Source: Dryocola boscaweniae | GTDB taxonomy: Bacteria > Pseudomonadota > Gammaproteobacteria > Enterobacterales > Enterobacteriaceae | NCBI RefSeq assembly: GCF_025215095.1 | Contig: NZ_JALHAP010000076.1 | Span: 1 to 64,000, forward strand | Direction of reading: 5' to 3' | DNA: 64,000 nt | Part shown: positions 31,462 through 42,691 of the stretch, one piece after another | Numbering within the stretch: the stretch's first letter is position 1 | Layout: each line of letters starts with the position of its first letter | Translations under genes and position numbers: made by a program | Notes under the pieces: model-generated | Seen by the model: only the letters and a program-made list of their open reading frames with translations | The model's database searches: none | What the model was told of the DNA's origin: nothing

Positions 31462-33837
31462 ATGAAAAAACGTATTCCCACCTTGCTGGCCACCCTGATT
31501 GGCTCAGCGCTTTATAGCCAACAAGGCATGGCTGCCGATCTTGCCTCGCAATGTATGCTTGGCGTACCCAGCTACAACCGCCCTTTGATCGAAGGCGATA
31601 CCAATAACCTGCCGGTTACGATTAATGCTGACCACGCGAAAGGTGATTACCCTGATAACGCGGTCTTTACCGGTAATGTGGATATTCAGCAAGGCAACAG
31701 CCGCCTGCAGTCCGATGAAGTTCAACTGCACCAGAAGCAGGTTGAAGGACAGCCCGACCCCGTACGGACGGTCGACGCGCTGGGTAATGTGCACTACGAC
31801 GATAATCAGGTCATCCTGAAAGGTCCTAAAGCGTGGTCCAACTTAAATACCAAAGATACTAACGTCTGGGAAGGCGATTATCAGATGGTTGACCGCCAGG
31901 GCCGCGGCACGGCCGACGTGATGAAACAGCGTGGCAATAACCGCTATACAATCCTGGATAACGGGACATTCACCTCTTGTCTGCCGGGCTCTAATACCTG
32001 GAGCGTTGTCGGAAGCGAAGTCATTCAGGACCGTGAGGAGCAGGTTGCGGAAATCTGGAACGCCCGCTTTAAGCTTGGCCCGGTACCGGTGTTCTACAGC
32101 CCTTATTTGCAGTTGCCGATCGGCGATAAACGCCGTTCTGGCTTCCTTATTCCTAATGCGAAGTACAGTACCAACAACGGCCTGGAATTCACCCTGCCGT
32201 ATTACTGGAATATCGCGCCAAACTTTGATGCCACCATTACTCCGCATTATATGGAAAAACGCGGGACGCAATGGCAGAACGAATTCCGTTATTTGACCGT
32301 AGCGGGTACGGGCCTCATGGAGTTTGACTATCTGGGTTCTGACGACGAATACAAAAATGAATCGGGCGTTAATCCAGACGACAGCGATCATCGTTGGTTA
32401 TTCTACTGGCGTCACAGTGGCGTAATGGATCAGGTATGGCGTTTCAACGTTGATTACACCAAAGTCAGTGATGATAAATACTTTAACGACTTTACTTCAC
32501 AGTACGGTTCCAGCACCGATGGCTACGCAACACAGAAATTCAGCGTCGGCTATGCCAATGAAAACTTTGACGCAACGTTAGCCACCAAACAGTTCCAGGT
32601 CTTTGATTCCCAGCGCACACGTAACTCATACCGTGCAGAGCCACAGCTGGATGTTAACTTTTACCAGAATGATATAGGTCCGTTCGATACGCGCATCTAC
32701 GGCCAGGCTGTTCACTTCACTAACGTGAATGAAAGCCTGCCAGAAGCGACGCGTCTGCATATCGAGCCAACCATTAGCCTGCCGTTATCCAACGGCTGGG
32801 CAAGTCTGAATACCGAAGCTAAGGTAATGGCGACGCATTATCAGCAGAGCAATCTGGATGAGTATCGCTATTACGTCAGAAATAACGCATCAAGCCTTGC
32901 AGCGGCGAACAGACTGGACGAGACCGTTAACCGCACCCTGCCGCAGTTTAAAATGGACGGTAAGCTGATTTTCGACAGGAATATGGACTCAGCCGAAGGC
33001 TGGACGCAAACGCTGGAACCCCGTGTTCAGTATCTTTATGTCCCTTATAAAGACCAAAGCAATATCAATAACTACGATTCATCCCTGCTGCAATCCGATT
33101 ACAGCGGGCTGTTCCGCGACCGAACTTATGGCGGTCTTGACCGTATCGCCTCAGCCAACCAGGTGACTACCGGGTTAACTTCGCGTGTTTATGATGATGC
33201 GGCGATTGAACGTTTTAACGTTTCTGCGGGTCAAATCTACTACTTCACCCAGTCGCGTACCGGCGATGATAATATCAACTGGGAGAAGGATAAGCAGACG
33301 GGTGCTGTTGTCTGGGCTGGCGATACCTACTGGCGTGTTACCGATCGCTGGAATTTACGCGGTGGTCTGCAATACGATGCGCGCCTTGATAACGTCGCGA
33401 CCGGCAACGGCGTGATTGAATATCGTCGCGATGCCGACCGTCTTGTGCAATTGAACTATCGCTACGCCAGCCCGGAATACATTCAGGCGACGCTGCCAAG
33501 TTTTGCTACTGCAAGCCAGTACAAAGAAGGTATTTCGCAGGTGGGTATGACGGCGAGTTGGCCGGTTGTCGATCGTTGGTCAGTGGTTGGTGCTTACTAC
33601 TACGACACTAACGCGCAACAAGTGGCAGACTCCATGCTTGCCGTGCAGTACAGCTCATGCTGTTATGCGATTCGTGTCGGTTACGAGCGTAAAATTAACG
33701 GCTGGGAAGACAACCAAAGCAAATACGACAACGTATTCGGCTTTAACATCGAGTTACGCGGCCTGAGTTCGAACTATGGCCTGGGCACGCAGCAGATGTT
33801 GCGCTCCAACATTCTGCCGTATCAAAGCTCGATGTAA
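31462..33837 (+). CDS. lptD: LPS assembly outer-membrane protein LptD
   Basis: This 791-residue beta-barrel protein (784 in E. coli) inserts lipopolysaccharide into the outer leaflet with LptE. The ATG at 31462 ([14 protein letters not shown]) gives a typical signal peptide cleaved after MAA-D; an in-frame ATG nine codons earlier would disrupt it. An OstA/LptA-like periplasmic domain ([20 protein letters not shown]) precedes the barrel. The four cysteines of the nested disulphides are present (ASQC, TSC, SSCC). It heads lptD-surA-pdxA-rsmA-apaG-apaH. The known sigma-E dependence was not verified here. Confidence 0.97.
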   Translation: MKKRIPTLLATLIGSALYSQQGMAADLASQCMLGVPSYNRPLIEGDTNNLPVTINADHAKGDYPDNAVFTGNVDIQQGNSRLQSDEVQLHQKQVEGQPDPVRTVDALGNVHYDDNQVILKGPKAWSNLNTKDTNVWEGDYQMVDRQGRGTADVMKQRGNNRYTILDNGTFTSCLPGSNTWSVVGSEVIQDREEQVAEIWNARFKLGPVPVFYSPYLQLPIGDKRRSGFLIPNAKYSTNNGLEFTLPYYWNIAPNFDATITPHYMEKRGTQWQNEFRYLTVAGTGLMEFDYLGSDDEYKNESGVNPDDSDHRWLFYWRHSGVMDQVWRFNVDYTKVSDDKYFNDFTSQYGSSTDGYATQKFSVGYANENFDATLATKQFQVFDSQRTRNSYRAEPQLDVNFYQNDIGPFDTRIYGQAVHFTNVNESLPEATRLHIEPTISLPLSNGWASLNTEAKVMATHYQQSNLDEYRYYVRNNASSLAAANRLDETVNRTLPQFKMDGKLIFDRNMDSAEGWTQTLEPRVQYLYVPYKDQSNINNYDSSLLQSDYSGLFRDRTYGGLDRIASANQVTTGLTSRVYDDAAIERFNVSAGQIYYFTQSRTGDDNINWEKDKQTGAVVWAGDTYWRVTDRWNLRGGLQYDARLDNVATGNGVIEYRRDADRLVQLNYRYASPEYIQATLPSFATASQYKEGISQVGMTASWPVVDRWSVVGAYYYDTNAQQVADSMLAVQYSSCCYAIRVGYERKINGWEDNQSKYDNVFGFNIELRGLSSNYGLGTQQMLRSNILPYQSSM

Positions 33838-33894
33838 TTCACTTTGACTAATACTCTAAATGTTTCGCATTGCGACTAAGTTAATGGAAAAAGT

Positions 33895-35187
33895 ATGAAG
33901 AACTGGAGAACGCTGCTTCTTGGTATCGCCCTGGTGGCGAATACTACCTTCGCGGCGCCACAAGTGGTCGACAAAGTAGCAGCCGTAGTGAACAACGGTG
34001 TAGTCCTTGAAAGCGATGTCGATGGCTTAATGCAATCGGTAAAATTGAACGCTCAACAAGCGGGCCAGCAGTTGCCGGATGACAATACGCTGCGCCATCA
34101 GATCCTGGAGCGTCTGATCATGGACCAAATCGTCCTGCAAATGGGCGAGAAAATGGGCGTAAAAATCACCGACGAGCAGCTTGATAAAGCTATCGCGGAC
34201 ATTGCCGCGCAAAATAAAATGACCATGGATCAGATGCGTAGCCGTCTGGCCTATGACGGTATCAATTACAATACGTACCGCGCACAAATCCGCAAAGAGA
34301 TGACTATCTCTGAAGTGCGAAATAACGAAGTGCGTCGCCGTGTCACCATTCTGCCACAGGAAGTTGATTCCCTGGCGCAGCAGGTCGGCAGTCAAAACGA
34401 CAGCAGCACCGAGCTGAATCTGAGTCACATCCTGATCCCGCTGCCGGAAAACCCAACCTCTGCTCAGGTTGACGATGCGGAAAAGCAGGCGCGTGATATC
34501 GTTTCTCAGGCGCAAAACGGCGCGGACTTCGGCAAGCTGGCTATCACCTATTCAGCAGACCAACAGGCGCTGAAAGGCGGTCAAATGGGTTGGGGCCGTA
34601 TCCAGGAATTGCCATCGATTTTCGCCCAGGCTTTGGCTACCGCGAAAAAAGGTGACGTCATCGGCCCGGTACGTTCCGGTGTCGGTTTCCATATTCTGAA
34701 GGTGAACGATCTGCGCGGCCAGACCCAAAGCATTTCCGTGACCGAAGTACATGCGCGTCACATTCTGCTTAAGCCATCGCCGATCATGACCGATCAGCAG
34801 GCGCGTCTGAAGCTTGAGCAAATCGCAGCCGACATCAAGAGTGGCAAAACGACCTTTGATAAAGCCGCGAAAGCGTTCTCTGACGATCCGGGTTCTGCCA
34901 ATCAGGGCGGCGATCTGGGCTGGGCTTCCCCGGACATCTACGATCCGGCCTTCCGTGATGCCATCATGAAGCTCAATAAAGGCCAGACCAGCGCGCCTGT
35001 GCATTCTTCCTTCGGGTGGCATTTAATCGAGCTGTTGGATACCCGCAACGTCGACAAAACTGACGCGGCACAAAAAGATCGTGCGTATCGCATGCTCTTT
35101 AACCGTAAATTCTCTGAAGAAGCGCAGACCTGGATGCAGGAACAGCGCGCCAGCGCTTACGTGAAGATTAACGGCAGCAATGGCTAA
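33895..35187 (+). CDS. surA: Periplasmic chaperone and prolyl isomerase SurA
   Basis: The 430-residue protein (428 in E. coli) escorts outer-membrane proteins, including LptD, to the Bam complex. A 20-residue signal peptide ends TTFA-A. The N-terminal chaperone domain is followed by two parvulin domains (about 170-275 and 285-380, beginning [10 protein letters not shown] and VHARHILLK) and a C-terminal helix. Its last codons overlap the pdxA start by 8 nt. Confidence 0.98.
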   Translation: MKNWRTLLLGIALVANTTFAAPQVVDKVAAVVNNGVVLESDVDGLMQSVKLNAQQAGQQLPDDNTLRHQILERLIMDQIVLQMGEKMGVKITDEQLDKAIADIAAQNKMTMDQMRSRLAYDGINYNTYRAQIRKEMTISEVRNNEVRRRVTILPQEVDSLAQQVGSQNDSSTELNLSHILIPLPENPTSAQVDDAEKQARDIVSQAQNGADFGKLAITYSADQQALKGGQMGWGRIQELPSIFAQALATAKKGDVIGPVRSGVGFHILKVNDLRGQTQSISVTEVHARHILLKPSPIMTDQQARLKLEQIAADIKSGKTTFDKAAKAFSDDPGSANQGGDLGWASPDIYDPAFRDAIMKLNKGQTSAPVHSSFGWHLIELLDTRNVDKTDAAQKDRAYRMLFNRKFSEEAQTWMQEQRASAYVKINGSNG

Positions 35188-36169
35188 TATCTCTCGTGTG
35201 ACCCTCACTCCCGGCGAACCCGCCGGGATTGGTCCCGACCTGGTCGTCGCGCTAGCGCAACGCGACTGGCCCGTTGAACTGGTCGTCTGCGCCGCCCCCG
35301 AATTATTGCTTGAAAGAGCAGCTTTGCTTGGTTTGCCACTTACGCTCCAGCCTTATCAACCTGACCTGCCTCCCGCTCGCCAGGCTGCGGGAACGCTGAC
35401 TATTTTGCCAGTCGCTTTGCATGCTCCGGCAGTTCCCGGCCAACTGGATAAGCGTAACAGCGCTTATGTGGTTGAAACGCTGGCCCGCGCCTGCGATGGC
35501 TGTATTAACGGTGAGTTTGCAGCGCTAATTACTGGGCCGGTACACAAAGGCATCATCAACGATGCCGGTATTCCGTTTATCGGCCATACAGAATTCTTCG
35601 AAGAGCGCTCGCAAAGCGAGAAAGTTGTGATGATGCTGGCAACCGAAGAACTGCGGGTTGCCCTGGCGACCACGCATCTGCCGTTAAAAGCGATTAGCGA
35701 TGCCATCACGCCAGATTTATTACGCCAGATAATCTCCATCCTGTATCATGACCTGCAAACCAAGTTTGGTATTGCGCAGCCTCACGTGCTGGTGTGCGGC
35801 CTGAATCCCCATGCGGGTGAAGGCGGCCATATGGGCACAGAAGAGATTGATACGATAATTCCGGTGCTCAACGAGATGCGCGCGCAGGGGATGAACCTTT
35901 CAGGTCCGCTCCCGGCTGATACGCTCTTTCAGCCGAAATATCTCGACCATGCCGATGCGGTACTGGCGATGTATCACGACCAGGGTTTACCGGTATTAAA
36001 ATACCAGGGCTTTGGTCGAGCGGTGAATATCACCTTAGGCTTACCTTTTATCCGCACGTCTGTTGACCACGGGACTGCTCTTGAACTTGCAGCCCAGGGA
36101 AAAGCCGATGTCGGCAGTTTTATTACGGCGCTTAATCTCGCCATCAAAATGATTACGAATACTCAATGA
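35180..36169 (+). CDS. pdxA: 4-hydroxythreonine-4-phosphate dehydrogenase
   Basis: The 329-residue enzyme has the E. coli length and acts in pyridoxal 5'-phosphate synthesis, oxidising 4-phosphohydroxy-L-threonine with NAD. The metal-binding histidines lie in [22 protein letters not shown] and [12 protein letters not shown]. It overlaps surA by 8 nt at its 5' end and rsmA by 4 nt (ATGA) at its 3' end. Confidence 0.98.
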   Translation: MANISRVTLTPGEPAGIGPDLVVALAQRDWPVELVVCAAPELLLERAALLGLPLTLQPYQPDLPPARQAAGTLTILPVALHAPAVPGQLDKRNSAYVVETLARACDGCINGEFAALITGPVHKGIINDAGIPFIGHTEFFEERSQSEKVVMMLATEELRVALATTHLPLKAISDAITPDLLRQIISILYHDLQTKFGIAQPHVLVCGLNPHAGEGGHMGTEEIDTIIPVLNEMRAQGMNLSGPLPADTLFQPKYLDHADAVLAMYHDQGLPVLKYQGFGRAVNITLGLPFIRTSVDHGTALELAAQGKADVGSFITALNLAIKMITNTQ

Positions 36170-36987
36170 ATACTCGCGTCCACCAGGGCCACCTTGCCCG
36201 TAAACGTTTTGGACAAAACTTCCTTAATGACCAGTTCGTTATCGACAGTATTGTCTCCGCTATTAACCCGCAGAAAGGCCAGGCGATGGTAGAAATCGGC
36301 CCCGGCCTCGGTGCATTAACCGAGCCTGTGGGTGAGCGCCTGGACGAAATGACCGTCATCGAGCTCGACCGCGATCTGGCAGCCCGTCTGCAGACGCATC
36401 CTTTCCTGGCTCCTAAGCTGACGATTTATCAGCAGGATGCCATGACAATGGATTTTGGCGAGCTCTCGCAAAAAATCGGCCAGCCGTTGCGCGTGTTCGG
36501 CAACCTGCCGTATAACATCTCTACGCCGTTGATGTTCCATCTCTTTAGCTATACTGATGCCATTGCGGACATGCATTTTATGCTGCAAAAAGAGGTTGTG
36601 AACCGTCTGGTTGCAGGCCCGAACAGTAAAGCGTATGGTCGTTTATCGGTAATGGCGCAATATTACTGCAACGTTATCCCGGTGCTCGAAGTGCCGCCAA
36701 CCGCCTTCACACCTGCACCTAAAGTGGATTCCGCAGTGGTACGCCTGGTTCCCCATGCAACCATTCCGCATCCGGTGAAAGAGCTGCGCGTGTTAAGCCG
36801 CATTACGACCGAAGCGTTTAATAAACGCCGTAAAACGATTCGTAACAGCCTCGGTCATCTGTTCAGCGCGGAAGTCATGGCGGAGCTGGGGATAGATGCA
36901 ACTCTGCGTGCTGAGAACATTTCAGTCGCCCAGTATTGCCAACTGGCAAACTATTTGGCTGAGCACCCACAGCCGAAGGAGAGTTAA
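36166..36987 (+). CDS. rsmA: 16S rRNA dimethyladenosine methyltransferase
   Basis: The 273-residue methyltransferase (KsgA, E. coli length) dimethylates A1518 and A1519 of 16S rRNA late in 30S assembly. The SAM site [14 protein letters not shown] and the catalytic [10 protein letters not shown] motif are intact. Loss of this gene gives kasugamycin resistance in E. coli. The start overlaps pdxA by 4 nt. Confidence 0.98.
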   Translation: MNTRVHQGHLARKRFGQNFLNDQFVIDSIVSAINPQKGQAMVEIGPGLGALTEPVGERLDEMTVIELDRDLAARLQTHPFLAPKLTIYQQDAMTMDFGELSQKIGQPLRVFGNLPYNISTPLMFHLFSYTDAIADMHFMLQKEVVNRLVAGPNSKAYGRLSVMAQYYCNVIPVLEVPPTAFTPAPKVDSAVVRLVPHATIPHPVKELRVLSRITTEAFNKRRKTIRNSLGHLFSAEVMAELGIDATLRAENISVAQYCQLANYLAEHPQPKES

Positions 36988-36989
36988 CG

Positions 36990-37367
36990 ATGTTAAATTC
37001 GCCCCGCGTATGTGTTCAGGTACAAAGCGTTTATATCGAATCTCAGTCCTCGCCGGAGAACGAACGTTTCGTCTTTGCTTATACCGTAACCATCCGGAAT
37101 CTGGGGCGAACGCCGGTGCAGTTGCTTGGTCGTTACTGGCTTATCACCAACGGAAACGGCCATGAAACTGAAGTGCAGGGCGAAGGCGTGATCGGCGTCC
37201 AGCCTCATATCGAACCAGGCAACGAATACAGTTATACCAGCGGCGCGGTGCTTGAAACGCCGCTGGGCACTATGCAGGGCCATTACGAAATGGTCGATTC
37301 TCAGGGCGAGGCCTTCCGCGTCGCCATTCCTGTCTTCCGTCTGGCCATTCCAGCCTTCATTCACTGA
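36990..37367 (+). CDS. apaG: ApaG domain protein
   Basis: The 125-residue protein has the E. coli length and consists of one ApaG domain of immunoglobulin-like fold, with [11 protein letters not shown] and [21 protein letters not shown]. It is linked in E. coli and Salmonella to Co2+/Mg2+ sensitivity, but its biochemical role is unclear. It lies 2 nt after rsmA and 4 nt before apaH, inside the operon. Confidence 0.97.
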   Translation: MLNSPRVCVQVQSVYIESQSSPENERFVFAYTVTIRNLGRTPVQLLGRYWLITNGNGHETEVQGEGVIGVQPHIEPGNEYSYTSGAVLETPLGTMQGHYEMVDSQGEAFRVAIPVFRLAIPAFIH

Positions 37368-37371
37368 TACG

Positions 37372-38223
37372 ATGTCTACATACCTGATTGGCGACGTTCA
37401 CGGTTGCTACGATGAACTGGTAGCCCTACTGCAACAGGTTGAGTTTGCGCCTGGAAAAGATATTTTATGGCTTACGGGCGATCTTGTTGCACGAGGTCCA
37501 GGCTCTCTTGAAGTGTTGCGCTACGTCCGCGGGCTGGGCGACAGCGTGCGCATCGTGCTAGGTAATCATGACCTGCACTTGCTTGCGGTTTACGCGGGTA
37601 TTAGCCGTAATAAACCGAAAGACCGCGTCTCACAGTTGCTCGAAGCGCCAGATGCGGATGAGCTGCTCAACTGGCTGCGTCGCCAGCCGTTGATTCAGGT
37701 CGATGAAGAGAAAAAACTGGTTATGGCGCACGCCGGGATCACACCGCAGTGGGATATTAATACGGCTATCGCCTGCGCCCGTGATGTCGAAGCTGTGCTG
37801 TCAAGCGACAGCTATCCGCTATTCCTCGACGCGATGTATGGCGATATGCCAAACAACTGGTCGCAGGATCTTACCGGCCTCGCCCGCTTGCGTTTCATTA
37901 CTAACGCGCTCACGCGCATGCGCTACTGCTTCCCGAACGGCCAGTTGGATATGTATTGCAAAGACACGCCGGAAAGCGCCCCTGCGCCGCTGAAACCGTG
38001 GTTTGCGATCCCGGGTCCGGTGACGGATGCGTATTCAGTCATCTTTGGTCATTGGGCTTCGCTTGAAGGCAAAGGAACGCCGGAAGGAATTTACGGGCTG
38101 GATACCGGCTGCTGCTGGGGCGGCGAATTAACCTGCCTGCGCTGGGAAGATAAAACGTATTTTACTCAGCCATCGAATCGTAAAGCCGATCTCGGCGATG
38201 GCGAAGCAGCCATAGCATCATAA
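37372..38223 (+). CDS. apaH: Bis(5'-nucleosyl)-tetraphosphatase, symmetrical
   Basis: The 283-residue phosphoesterase (280 in E. coli) hydrolyses Ap4A to two ADP and also removes Np4 caps from RNA. The metal-binding [20 protein letters not shown] and GNHDLHLLA motifs are present. The ATG at 37372 ([11 protein letters not shown]) matches the family; a longer in-frame start lies inside apaG. It is the last gene of the lptD operon and is followed by two terminators. Confidence 0.97.
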   Translation: MSTYLIGDVHGCYDELVALLQQVEFAPGKDILWLTGDLVARGPGSLEVLRYVRGLGDSVRIVLGNHDLHLLAVYAGISRNKPKDRVSQLLEAPDADELLNWLRRQPLIQVDEEKKLVMAHAGITPQWDINTAIACARDVEAVLSSDSYPLFLDAMYGDMPNNWSQDLTGLARLRFITNALTRMRYCFPNGQLDMYCKDTPESAPAPLKPWFAIPGPVTDAYSVIFGHWASLEGKGTPEGIYGLDTGCCWGGELTCLRWEDKTYFTQPSNRKADLGDGEAAIAS

Positions 38224-38321
38224 AAAAACCAGCGACTGACGACAAACCTGCCGGCGCTAAAAAGCTAAAGGGGTCGTTTAAAATACAAGCAAAATCAATC
38301 AATTGATTTTCAGCAGATCAA

Positions 38322-38391
38322 CGAAAAAGAAGGAAAACACGCTTTTTCCTTCTTTTTTCAGCAAACTGACCCGGCGAATAACCGGGTTTTT
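38322..38391 (+). terminator. Tandem terminators after apaH
   Basis: The first hairpin pairs AAAGAAGGAAAA with TTTTCCTTCTTTTTT (about 38326-38357) and is symmetrical enough to serve both strands, so it may also serve folA. The second, ACCCGG-CGAATA-CCGGGT followed by TTTT (about 38369-38391), is plus-strand oriented. It ends 3 nt before the folA stop. Confidence 0.8.
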
Positions 38392-38393
38392 AT

Positions 38394-38873
38394 TTAGCGT
38401 CGATCCAGAATCTCGAAACAATAGCCGTGCGAGTTGTTTTCGTCAGCATCGTGGAATTCGCTGAACGTCGACTGCCATTCGTCCGGATCGTAGTCCGGGA
38501 AATGCGTATCGCCTTCCACTTCCGCATCAATGTGCGTCAGATACAGACGCTGAGCTTTTGGCAGGAATTGCTCATAGACGCGTCCGCCGCCAATCACCAT
38601 GATCTCTTCCGCATCGCCGCAGGCTTGAATCGCCTCATCAACGGAACCGACCCACTCAACGCGAGCGTCGGTGCCCGGTTTGCTGCTGATAACGATGTTC
38701 TTGCGGCCAGGCAATGGGCGGCCGATGGATTCCCATGTCAAACGTCCCATCACGACCGGTTTATTTAACGTATTGCGTTTAAACCAAGCCAGATCGGCAG
38801 GTAAGTTCCACGGCATGGCGTTTTCCATGCCAATAACGCGATCTACCGCTAATGCAGCAATCAGACTGATCAT
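38394..38873 (-). CDS. folA: Dihydrofolate reductase
   Basis: The 159-residue enzyme (E. coli length) reduces dihydrofolate with NADPH and is the trimethoprim target. Active-site residues Trp22, Asp27, Phe31 and Thr113 are seen in [13 protein letters not shown] and [11 protein letters not shown]. Positions where E. coli resistance changes commonly arise (Pro21, Ala26, Leu28, Trp30, Ile94) carry the usual wild-type residues. His45 of E. coli is Leu here ([10 protein letters not shown]). Confidence 0.98.
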   Translation of the reverse strand: MISLIAALAVDRVIGMENAMPWNLPADLAWFKRNTLNKPVVMGRLTWESIGRPLPGRKNIVISSKPGTDARVEWVGSVDEAIQACGDAEEIMVIGGGRVYEQFLPKAQRLYLTHIDAEVEGDTHFPDYDPDEWQSTFSEFHDADENNSHGYCFEILDRR

Positions 38874-38908
38874 TCTATTAACCCAAGGATGGTGAAAAAA
38901 TTGCCGCC

Positions 38909-38937
38909 ACTATACGTAAAGCGCATTCTTTCGTCGA
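38909..38937 (-). promoter_or_regulatory. folA promoter
   Basis: On the minus strand TCGACG (-35) and TATAGT (-10) are separated by 17 bp. The -10 is embedded in CTTTACGTATAGTGGCGGCA, which closely resembles the E. coli folA promoter. Confidence 0.7.
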
Positions 38938-39143
38938 CTGCCCTTACCCTTCACGACAAAAATTATTTTTGTTCTGCTACGCCGGGCAGAAAGTGCCGCC
39001 TCGCCAGTCCTAACCCGAACAAGGGGTTAGCGAAAATCACCGAGGCATTCCTTTAATAAGCGCTTATACATTGCGGACGCCGCTATAAGTTTATGCAATG
39101 GCTGGGGTATAGTGCATTTTTATTCTCTGCGCTGGATATCGTC

Positions 39144-39758
39144 ATGCTGGAAACTACCCTCTTTGTCGCCACTATTGCCACACTGGGCATGCTCTCTCCC
39201 GGGCCCGATTTCTTTCTGGTGATAAAAAATGCAGCGCGCTATACGCGCCCGGCGGCAATGATGACTTCCCTCGGAGTGATAAGCGGCGTAGCAACTCACA
39301 TGACCTATTGCGTTGCCGGACTTGCCGTTGTCATCACCACCACCCCATGGCTGTTTGGCCTGTTGAAATACGCTGGTGCGGCGTATCTGGTCTGGGTTGG
39401 CCTGCACGCCTTGTTTGCCCGTAGCGGCAGCAAAATGGATGTCAGCCAGATTGCCCGCCAGCAAACTACGCTCAGGAAAGCTTTTCTGCAGGGCTATCTA
39501 TGCAATCTGCTAAATCCAAAAGCGACGCTTTTTTTCCTGTCGATTTTTACTCAGGTGCTGAGCGTCAATTCAGACACGCTCGATAAACTATGGTATGCCG
39601 GCGTGATCCTGGCGCTTTCGGTTATCTGGTGGCCGCTGCTTGTGGTGTTAATCCAGAGCGCGCCGGTGCGCCTTGGCCTCGCAAAAGCGCAGAAAATCGT
39701 AGATAAATTGCTGGGTGGAATGCTGGTTGCGCTTGGCATTAAAGTCGCGCTGAGCTAA
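39144..39758 (+). CDS. LysE/RhtB family amino-acid exporter
   Basis: The start chosen at 39144 (MLETTLFVATIATLGMLSPG) gives 204 residues and about six helices. An in-frame ATG 17 codons upstream exists, but the N-terminus from 39144 begins directly in the first helix with the family motif LSPGPDFFLVIKNA. Other family features are the GLHALFARSG loop and GYLCNLLNPKATLFF. Members export amino acids such as homoserine, threonine, leucine or lysine; the substrate here is unknown. E. coli has no such gene between folA and kefC. It is convergent with kefC. Confidence 0.85.
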   Translation: MLETTLFVATIATLGMLSPGPDFFLVIKNAARYTRPAAMMTSLGVISGVATHMTYCVAGLAVVITTTPWLFGLLKYAGAAYLVWVGLHALFARSGSKMDVSQIARQQTTLRKAFLQGYLCNLLNPKATLFFLSIFTQVLSVNSDTLDKLWYAGVILALSVIWWPLLVVLIQSAPVRLGLAKAQKIVDKLLGGMLVALGIKVALS

Positions 39759-39783
39759 AAAATGCTCCCGTCAGGGAGCATAT
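39756..39783 (-). terminator. kefC terminator, probably shared with the LysE gene
   Basis: ATGCTCCC-TGAC-GGGAGCAT followed by TTTTTTA on the minus strand forms a strong intrinsic terminator just past the kefC stop. It also overlaps the end of the convergent exporter gene. Confidence 0.85.
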
Positions 39784-39787
39784 TGTC

Positions 39788-41647
39788 TTAATTCTCAGGT
39801 TTTGCCGGCGGCTCATCCGTCAGTTTTCCGGAATGAACGCCTTCCTCTGTACCTTGCCAGCCGTGCCGCTGAATGACGTTCAGATGCGTACGGTCTTCAT
39901 TAATCACTTCGGTCAACATTGCGCTGGTGCGCTTAAGCACATCTGCGCGGGCTGGCATATCTACTGCGGCAACCATCTCTTCCACCATTTGCATATTGAA
40001 ACGTCGGAAGTGATCGGCTCGCTCGCGCGCTTCATAGCCGCCAACGCCCAGCCCTTCCAGCGCGCGGCGCCCCACCTTCAGGGCGCTTTCAAACGTTTCA
40101 CGCTCTGGCTGCTCAACGCCCGCCTGACGCAGACGGATAAAGTGGTCAAGATCGCGTGCTCTGGCGATAACCTGCAGATGCGGGAAATGCTCCTGCGCCA
40201 GTTCCGAAAGCTGGATATTGGCGTCAGGATCGTCGATGGCGTTGATCAGCACTTCCGCTTTCGCCGCTCCGGCAGATTCGAGTAGATCAACGCGAGTGGC
40301 GTCGCCGTAAAATACTTTGGTGCCAAATTTACGCAGCGTTTCGATATGATCCGGATCGTGGTCGAGAACCACCATTTTGACACCGCTGGTCAGCAGCAAA
40401 CGTCCGGCGATTTGCCCGAAACGGCCAAATCCCGCAATGATTACTCGCGGCTGTTCTTCGTCGATCTCATCGGCCTCGCGCGCCTGCTCTTTGGCTGATT
40501 TTTCCAGGCGGCTCAGCAGAACCAAAAGCAGCGGCGTTGCGGCCATGGAAAGCGCAACGGCAAGCGTCAGGGATTTCGCCCAGTCGTCGTCAAGCACCTG
40601 CGCCATTCTTGCCGTGCCGAAAATCACAAAGGCGAACTCGCTGCCCTGCCCCAGCAGAACGGCAAACCAGCGGCCTTGCTTGCGCGGCACCTTCAGCAAC
40701 CCTGCAATAAGCCACAGCATCAAGGTTTTGATTATCAGGAAGCCTGCCAGCAGCGCAATAATGCGCAGCGGATTTTCCGCCAGCGTACCAAAGTCTATCG
40801 ACATGCCTACACCGATAAAAAACAGCCCAAGCAGTAAACCTTTAAACGGCTCGATATCGCTTTCCAGCGCGTGACGATATTCCGAGCTCGCCAGTAAAAC
40901 GCCCGCCAGAAACGCGCCCATCGCCATCGATAAACCGGCTTCTTCAAGCAACAATCCAAAACCGAAGACAAGGAATAACGCTACGGCGCTGAACGCCTCC
41001 CGCAGGCCGGAGCGAGCGACAAAGCGTAATACCGGGCGCGTAACATAGCGCCCCAGCAGAACAACCAAAGCCAGCGCCCCCGCCACTTTCAGCGCTGAAA
41101 TAGAGAATGCGGCGAAAGTTGTGGTTGCGCCGCTGCTCGCAAGCAACGGGATCATCGCCACCAGCGGAATAGCCGCGATATCCTGGAACAGCAGCACAGC
41201 AAAAGCGCTGCGTCCCATCTGCGAAATCGTCAGGTTACGTTCGTTCATCGCCTGCATGGCAATCGCCGTCGATGAAAGCGCAAGGGTCAGGCCAATCAAT
41301 ACAGCGACCTGCCAGCGCAATCCCATTAGCATGCAGAATAAACCGAGGAACAGCCCGCAGGTCGCCATTTGCAAGAAGCCGCCGCCAAATACCGAAGCAC
41401 GCAGCGTCCATAACCGGCGCGGGTCGAGTTCAAGCCCGATAACAAACAGCATCAGCACGACGCCAATCTCAGCGAAATGCAAAATCGCCCCGGCATCCGT
41501 GACCAGCCGTAACCCCCACGGGCCGATGATACAGCCAGCAATCAGGTAGCCGAGCACCGAACCTAAACCCAGGCGTACCGCAACAGGCACGATAAGCGCG
41601 GCGGATCCAAGATAGATCAGCGCCTGAATCATGCTATGACTATCCAT
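39788..41647 (-). CDS. kefC: Glutathione-regulated potassium efflux antiporter KefC
   Basis: The 619-residue protein (620 in E. coli) is a CPA2-type K+/H+ antiporter with about 12 helices (residues 5-380), a Q-linker and a cytosolic KTN/RCK domain starting [11 protein letters not shown]. It is gated by glutathione adducts and protects against electrophiles by acidifying the cytoplasm. The start ([14 protein letters not shown]) matches E. coli; the frame extends upstream into kefF but without a ribosome-binding site. It overlaps kefF by 8 nt. Confidence 0.96.
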   Translation of the reverse strand: MDSHSMIQALIYLGSAALIVPVAVRLGLGSVLGYLIAGCIIGPWGLRLVTDAGAILHFAEIGVVLMLFVIGLELDPRRLWTLRASVFGGGFLQMATCGLFLGLFCMLMGLRWQVAVLIGLTLALSSTAIAMQAMNERNLTISQMGRSAFAVLLFQDIAAIPLVAMIPLLASSGATTTFAAFSISALKVAGALALVVLLGRYVTRPVLRFVARSGLREAFSAVALFLVFGFGLLLEEAGLSMAMGAFLAGVLLASSEYRHALESDIEPFKGLLLGLFFIGVGMSIDFGTLAENPLRIIALLAGFLIIKTLMLWLIAGLLKVPRKQGRWFAVLLGQGSEFAFVIFGTARMAQVLDDDWAKSLTLAVALSMAATPLLLVLLSRLEKSAKEQAREADEIDEEQPRVIIAGFGRFGQIAGRLLLTSGVKMVVLDHDPDHIETLRKFGTKVFYGDATRVDLLESAGAAKAEVLINAIDDPDANIQLSELAQEHFPHLQVIARARDLDHFIRLRQAGVEQPERETFESALKVGRRALEGLGVGGYEARERADHFRRFNMQMVEEMVAAVDMPARADVLKRTSAMLTEVINEDRTHLNVIQRHGWQGTEEGVHSGKLTDEPPAKPEN

Positions 41648-42170
41648 GGTTCGTCTCCTGCCAGTCAGCCAGACGCTGTTTGTAAAGCTCTGCCTGCACA
41701 TCGAGCGTGTTTTCATCGCAAACAAAAGTGAAATGAATAGCAAAACTCGGCAACCATTTCATGCCGCAGTAAAGCGCTGTCGCCTGCAAAGGCTGCCCCA
41801 GAATATCGAAACCGGGATGATCGCCCAGCTCAAAGTGCCCTTCACCGCCGCCGGTCGTCACCGCCCACATAACATTTTTACCGTGCAGCGCGGTGCCGCC
41901 GCGGCCATAGGCCCAGCCGTGAGAAAGCACTTTGTCGATCCACAGCTTCATTAACGGCGGCATGCTGTACCACTGCATCGGATGCTGCCAGATAATCAGA
42001 TCGGCCCGGCTCACCGCTTCCTGTTCAGCGGCAATATCAATATTAAAATCGGGATAGAGTTCGTACAACGAGCGGACTTCCACGTCAGGCAGCGTCGTGG
42101 CTCTTTCTAACATTTTACGATTGGCGTGGGAGTGTTGCGGATAGGGGTGCGCATAAATAATTAAAATCAT
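41640..42170 (-). CDS. kefF: KefC ancillary quinone oxidoreductase KefF
   Basis: The 176-residue flavoprotein (E. coli length) is of the NQO1/DT-diaphorase family and is needed for full KefC activity. It also reduces quinones and electrophiles. Visible motifs are the N-terminal [13 protein letters not shown] and the FMN-contact segment [17 protein letters not shown]. It is upstream of kefC with an 8-nt overlap, so the two are coupled. Confidence 0.97.
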   Translation of the reverse strand: MILIIYAHPYPQHSHANRKMLERATTLPDVEVRSLYELYPDFNIDIAAEQEAVSRADLIIWQHPMQWYSMPPLMKLWIDKVLSHGWAYGRGGTALHGKNVMWAVTTGGGEGHFELGDHPGFDILGQPLQATALYCGMKWLPSFAIHFTFVCDENTLDVQAELYKQRLADWQETNHG

Positions 42171-42274
42171 GAATTAGCCTGTTGTTTTACCGCTTTCTTC
42201 TGCAGGAGAGTGTAGTCAGTAATTCAGCAGGCTAATAGTCAATATTGCTGGCGGGTTAAGTCGGTAAAACTGAA

Positions 42275-42508
42275 TTAGTTATCCAGTTCGCCCATCGACT
42301 TCACCTGATCGCGATTGATCTGCTCGGTCTGGCCGGTTTCCGCATTTTTATAGGATACCAGGCCAGTTTCGTCATCAACCTGCGGTTTGCCGTCGGTGAT
42401 AATGGTTTTGCCATCGGTCGTTTTTACCGCCTGGTTAGATGAACAGCCCGCAACGGTAAACAGCGTCGCGGCGGTGAATACGGAAGCCATCAGAATTTTG
42501 TTTTGCAT
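42275..42508 (-). CDS. YgdI/YgdR-type small lipoprotein (DUF903)
   Basis: The 77-residue precursor starts at ATG 42508 (MQNKILMASVFTAATLFTVA) behind AGGGAG. A lipobox (TVAGC) gives a predicted 19-residue mature N-terminus at Cys, followed by SSN. The rest is one small SH3-like DUF903 domain with KTTDGKTIITDGKPQVDDET and QINRDQVKSMGEL, as in E. coli YgdI and YgdR. The function is unknown. It occupies the place where E. coli has the carnitine and fix genes. Confidence 0.88.
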   Translation of the reverse strand: MQNKILMASVFTAATLFTVAGCSSNQAVKTTDGKTIITDGKPQVDDETGLVSYKNAETGQTEQINRDQVKSMGELDN

Positions 42509-42647
42509 GTTGCTCTCCCTGTTTGTAGCCAATTTTCATTATCTGACTCAAAACTTTAGCAGAGCCTTCAAGCTTTAGCGGAAAATGCGGAACTCTCCGA
42601 AACCTGCCGTACCCGCTAAAAACCTCAGTTAACGGGTGGGAAAGGCA

Positions 42648-42672
42648 ATAAAAAACCCGCGTGAGCGGGTTT
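42648..42672 (-). terminator. carAB terminator
   Basis: AACCCGC-TCAC-GCGGGTT followed by TTTTTA on the minus strand, about 20 nt past the carB stop. Confidence 0.88.
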
Positions 42673-42691
42673 TAGGATTAATCAGAGGAAG

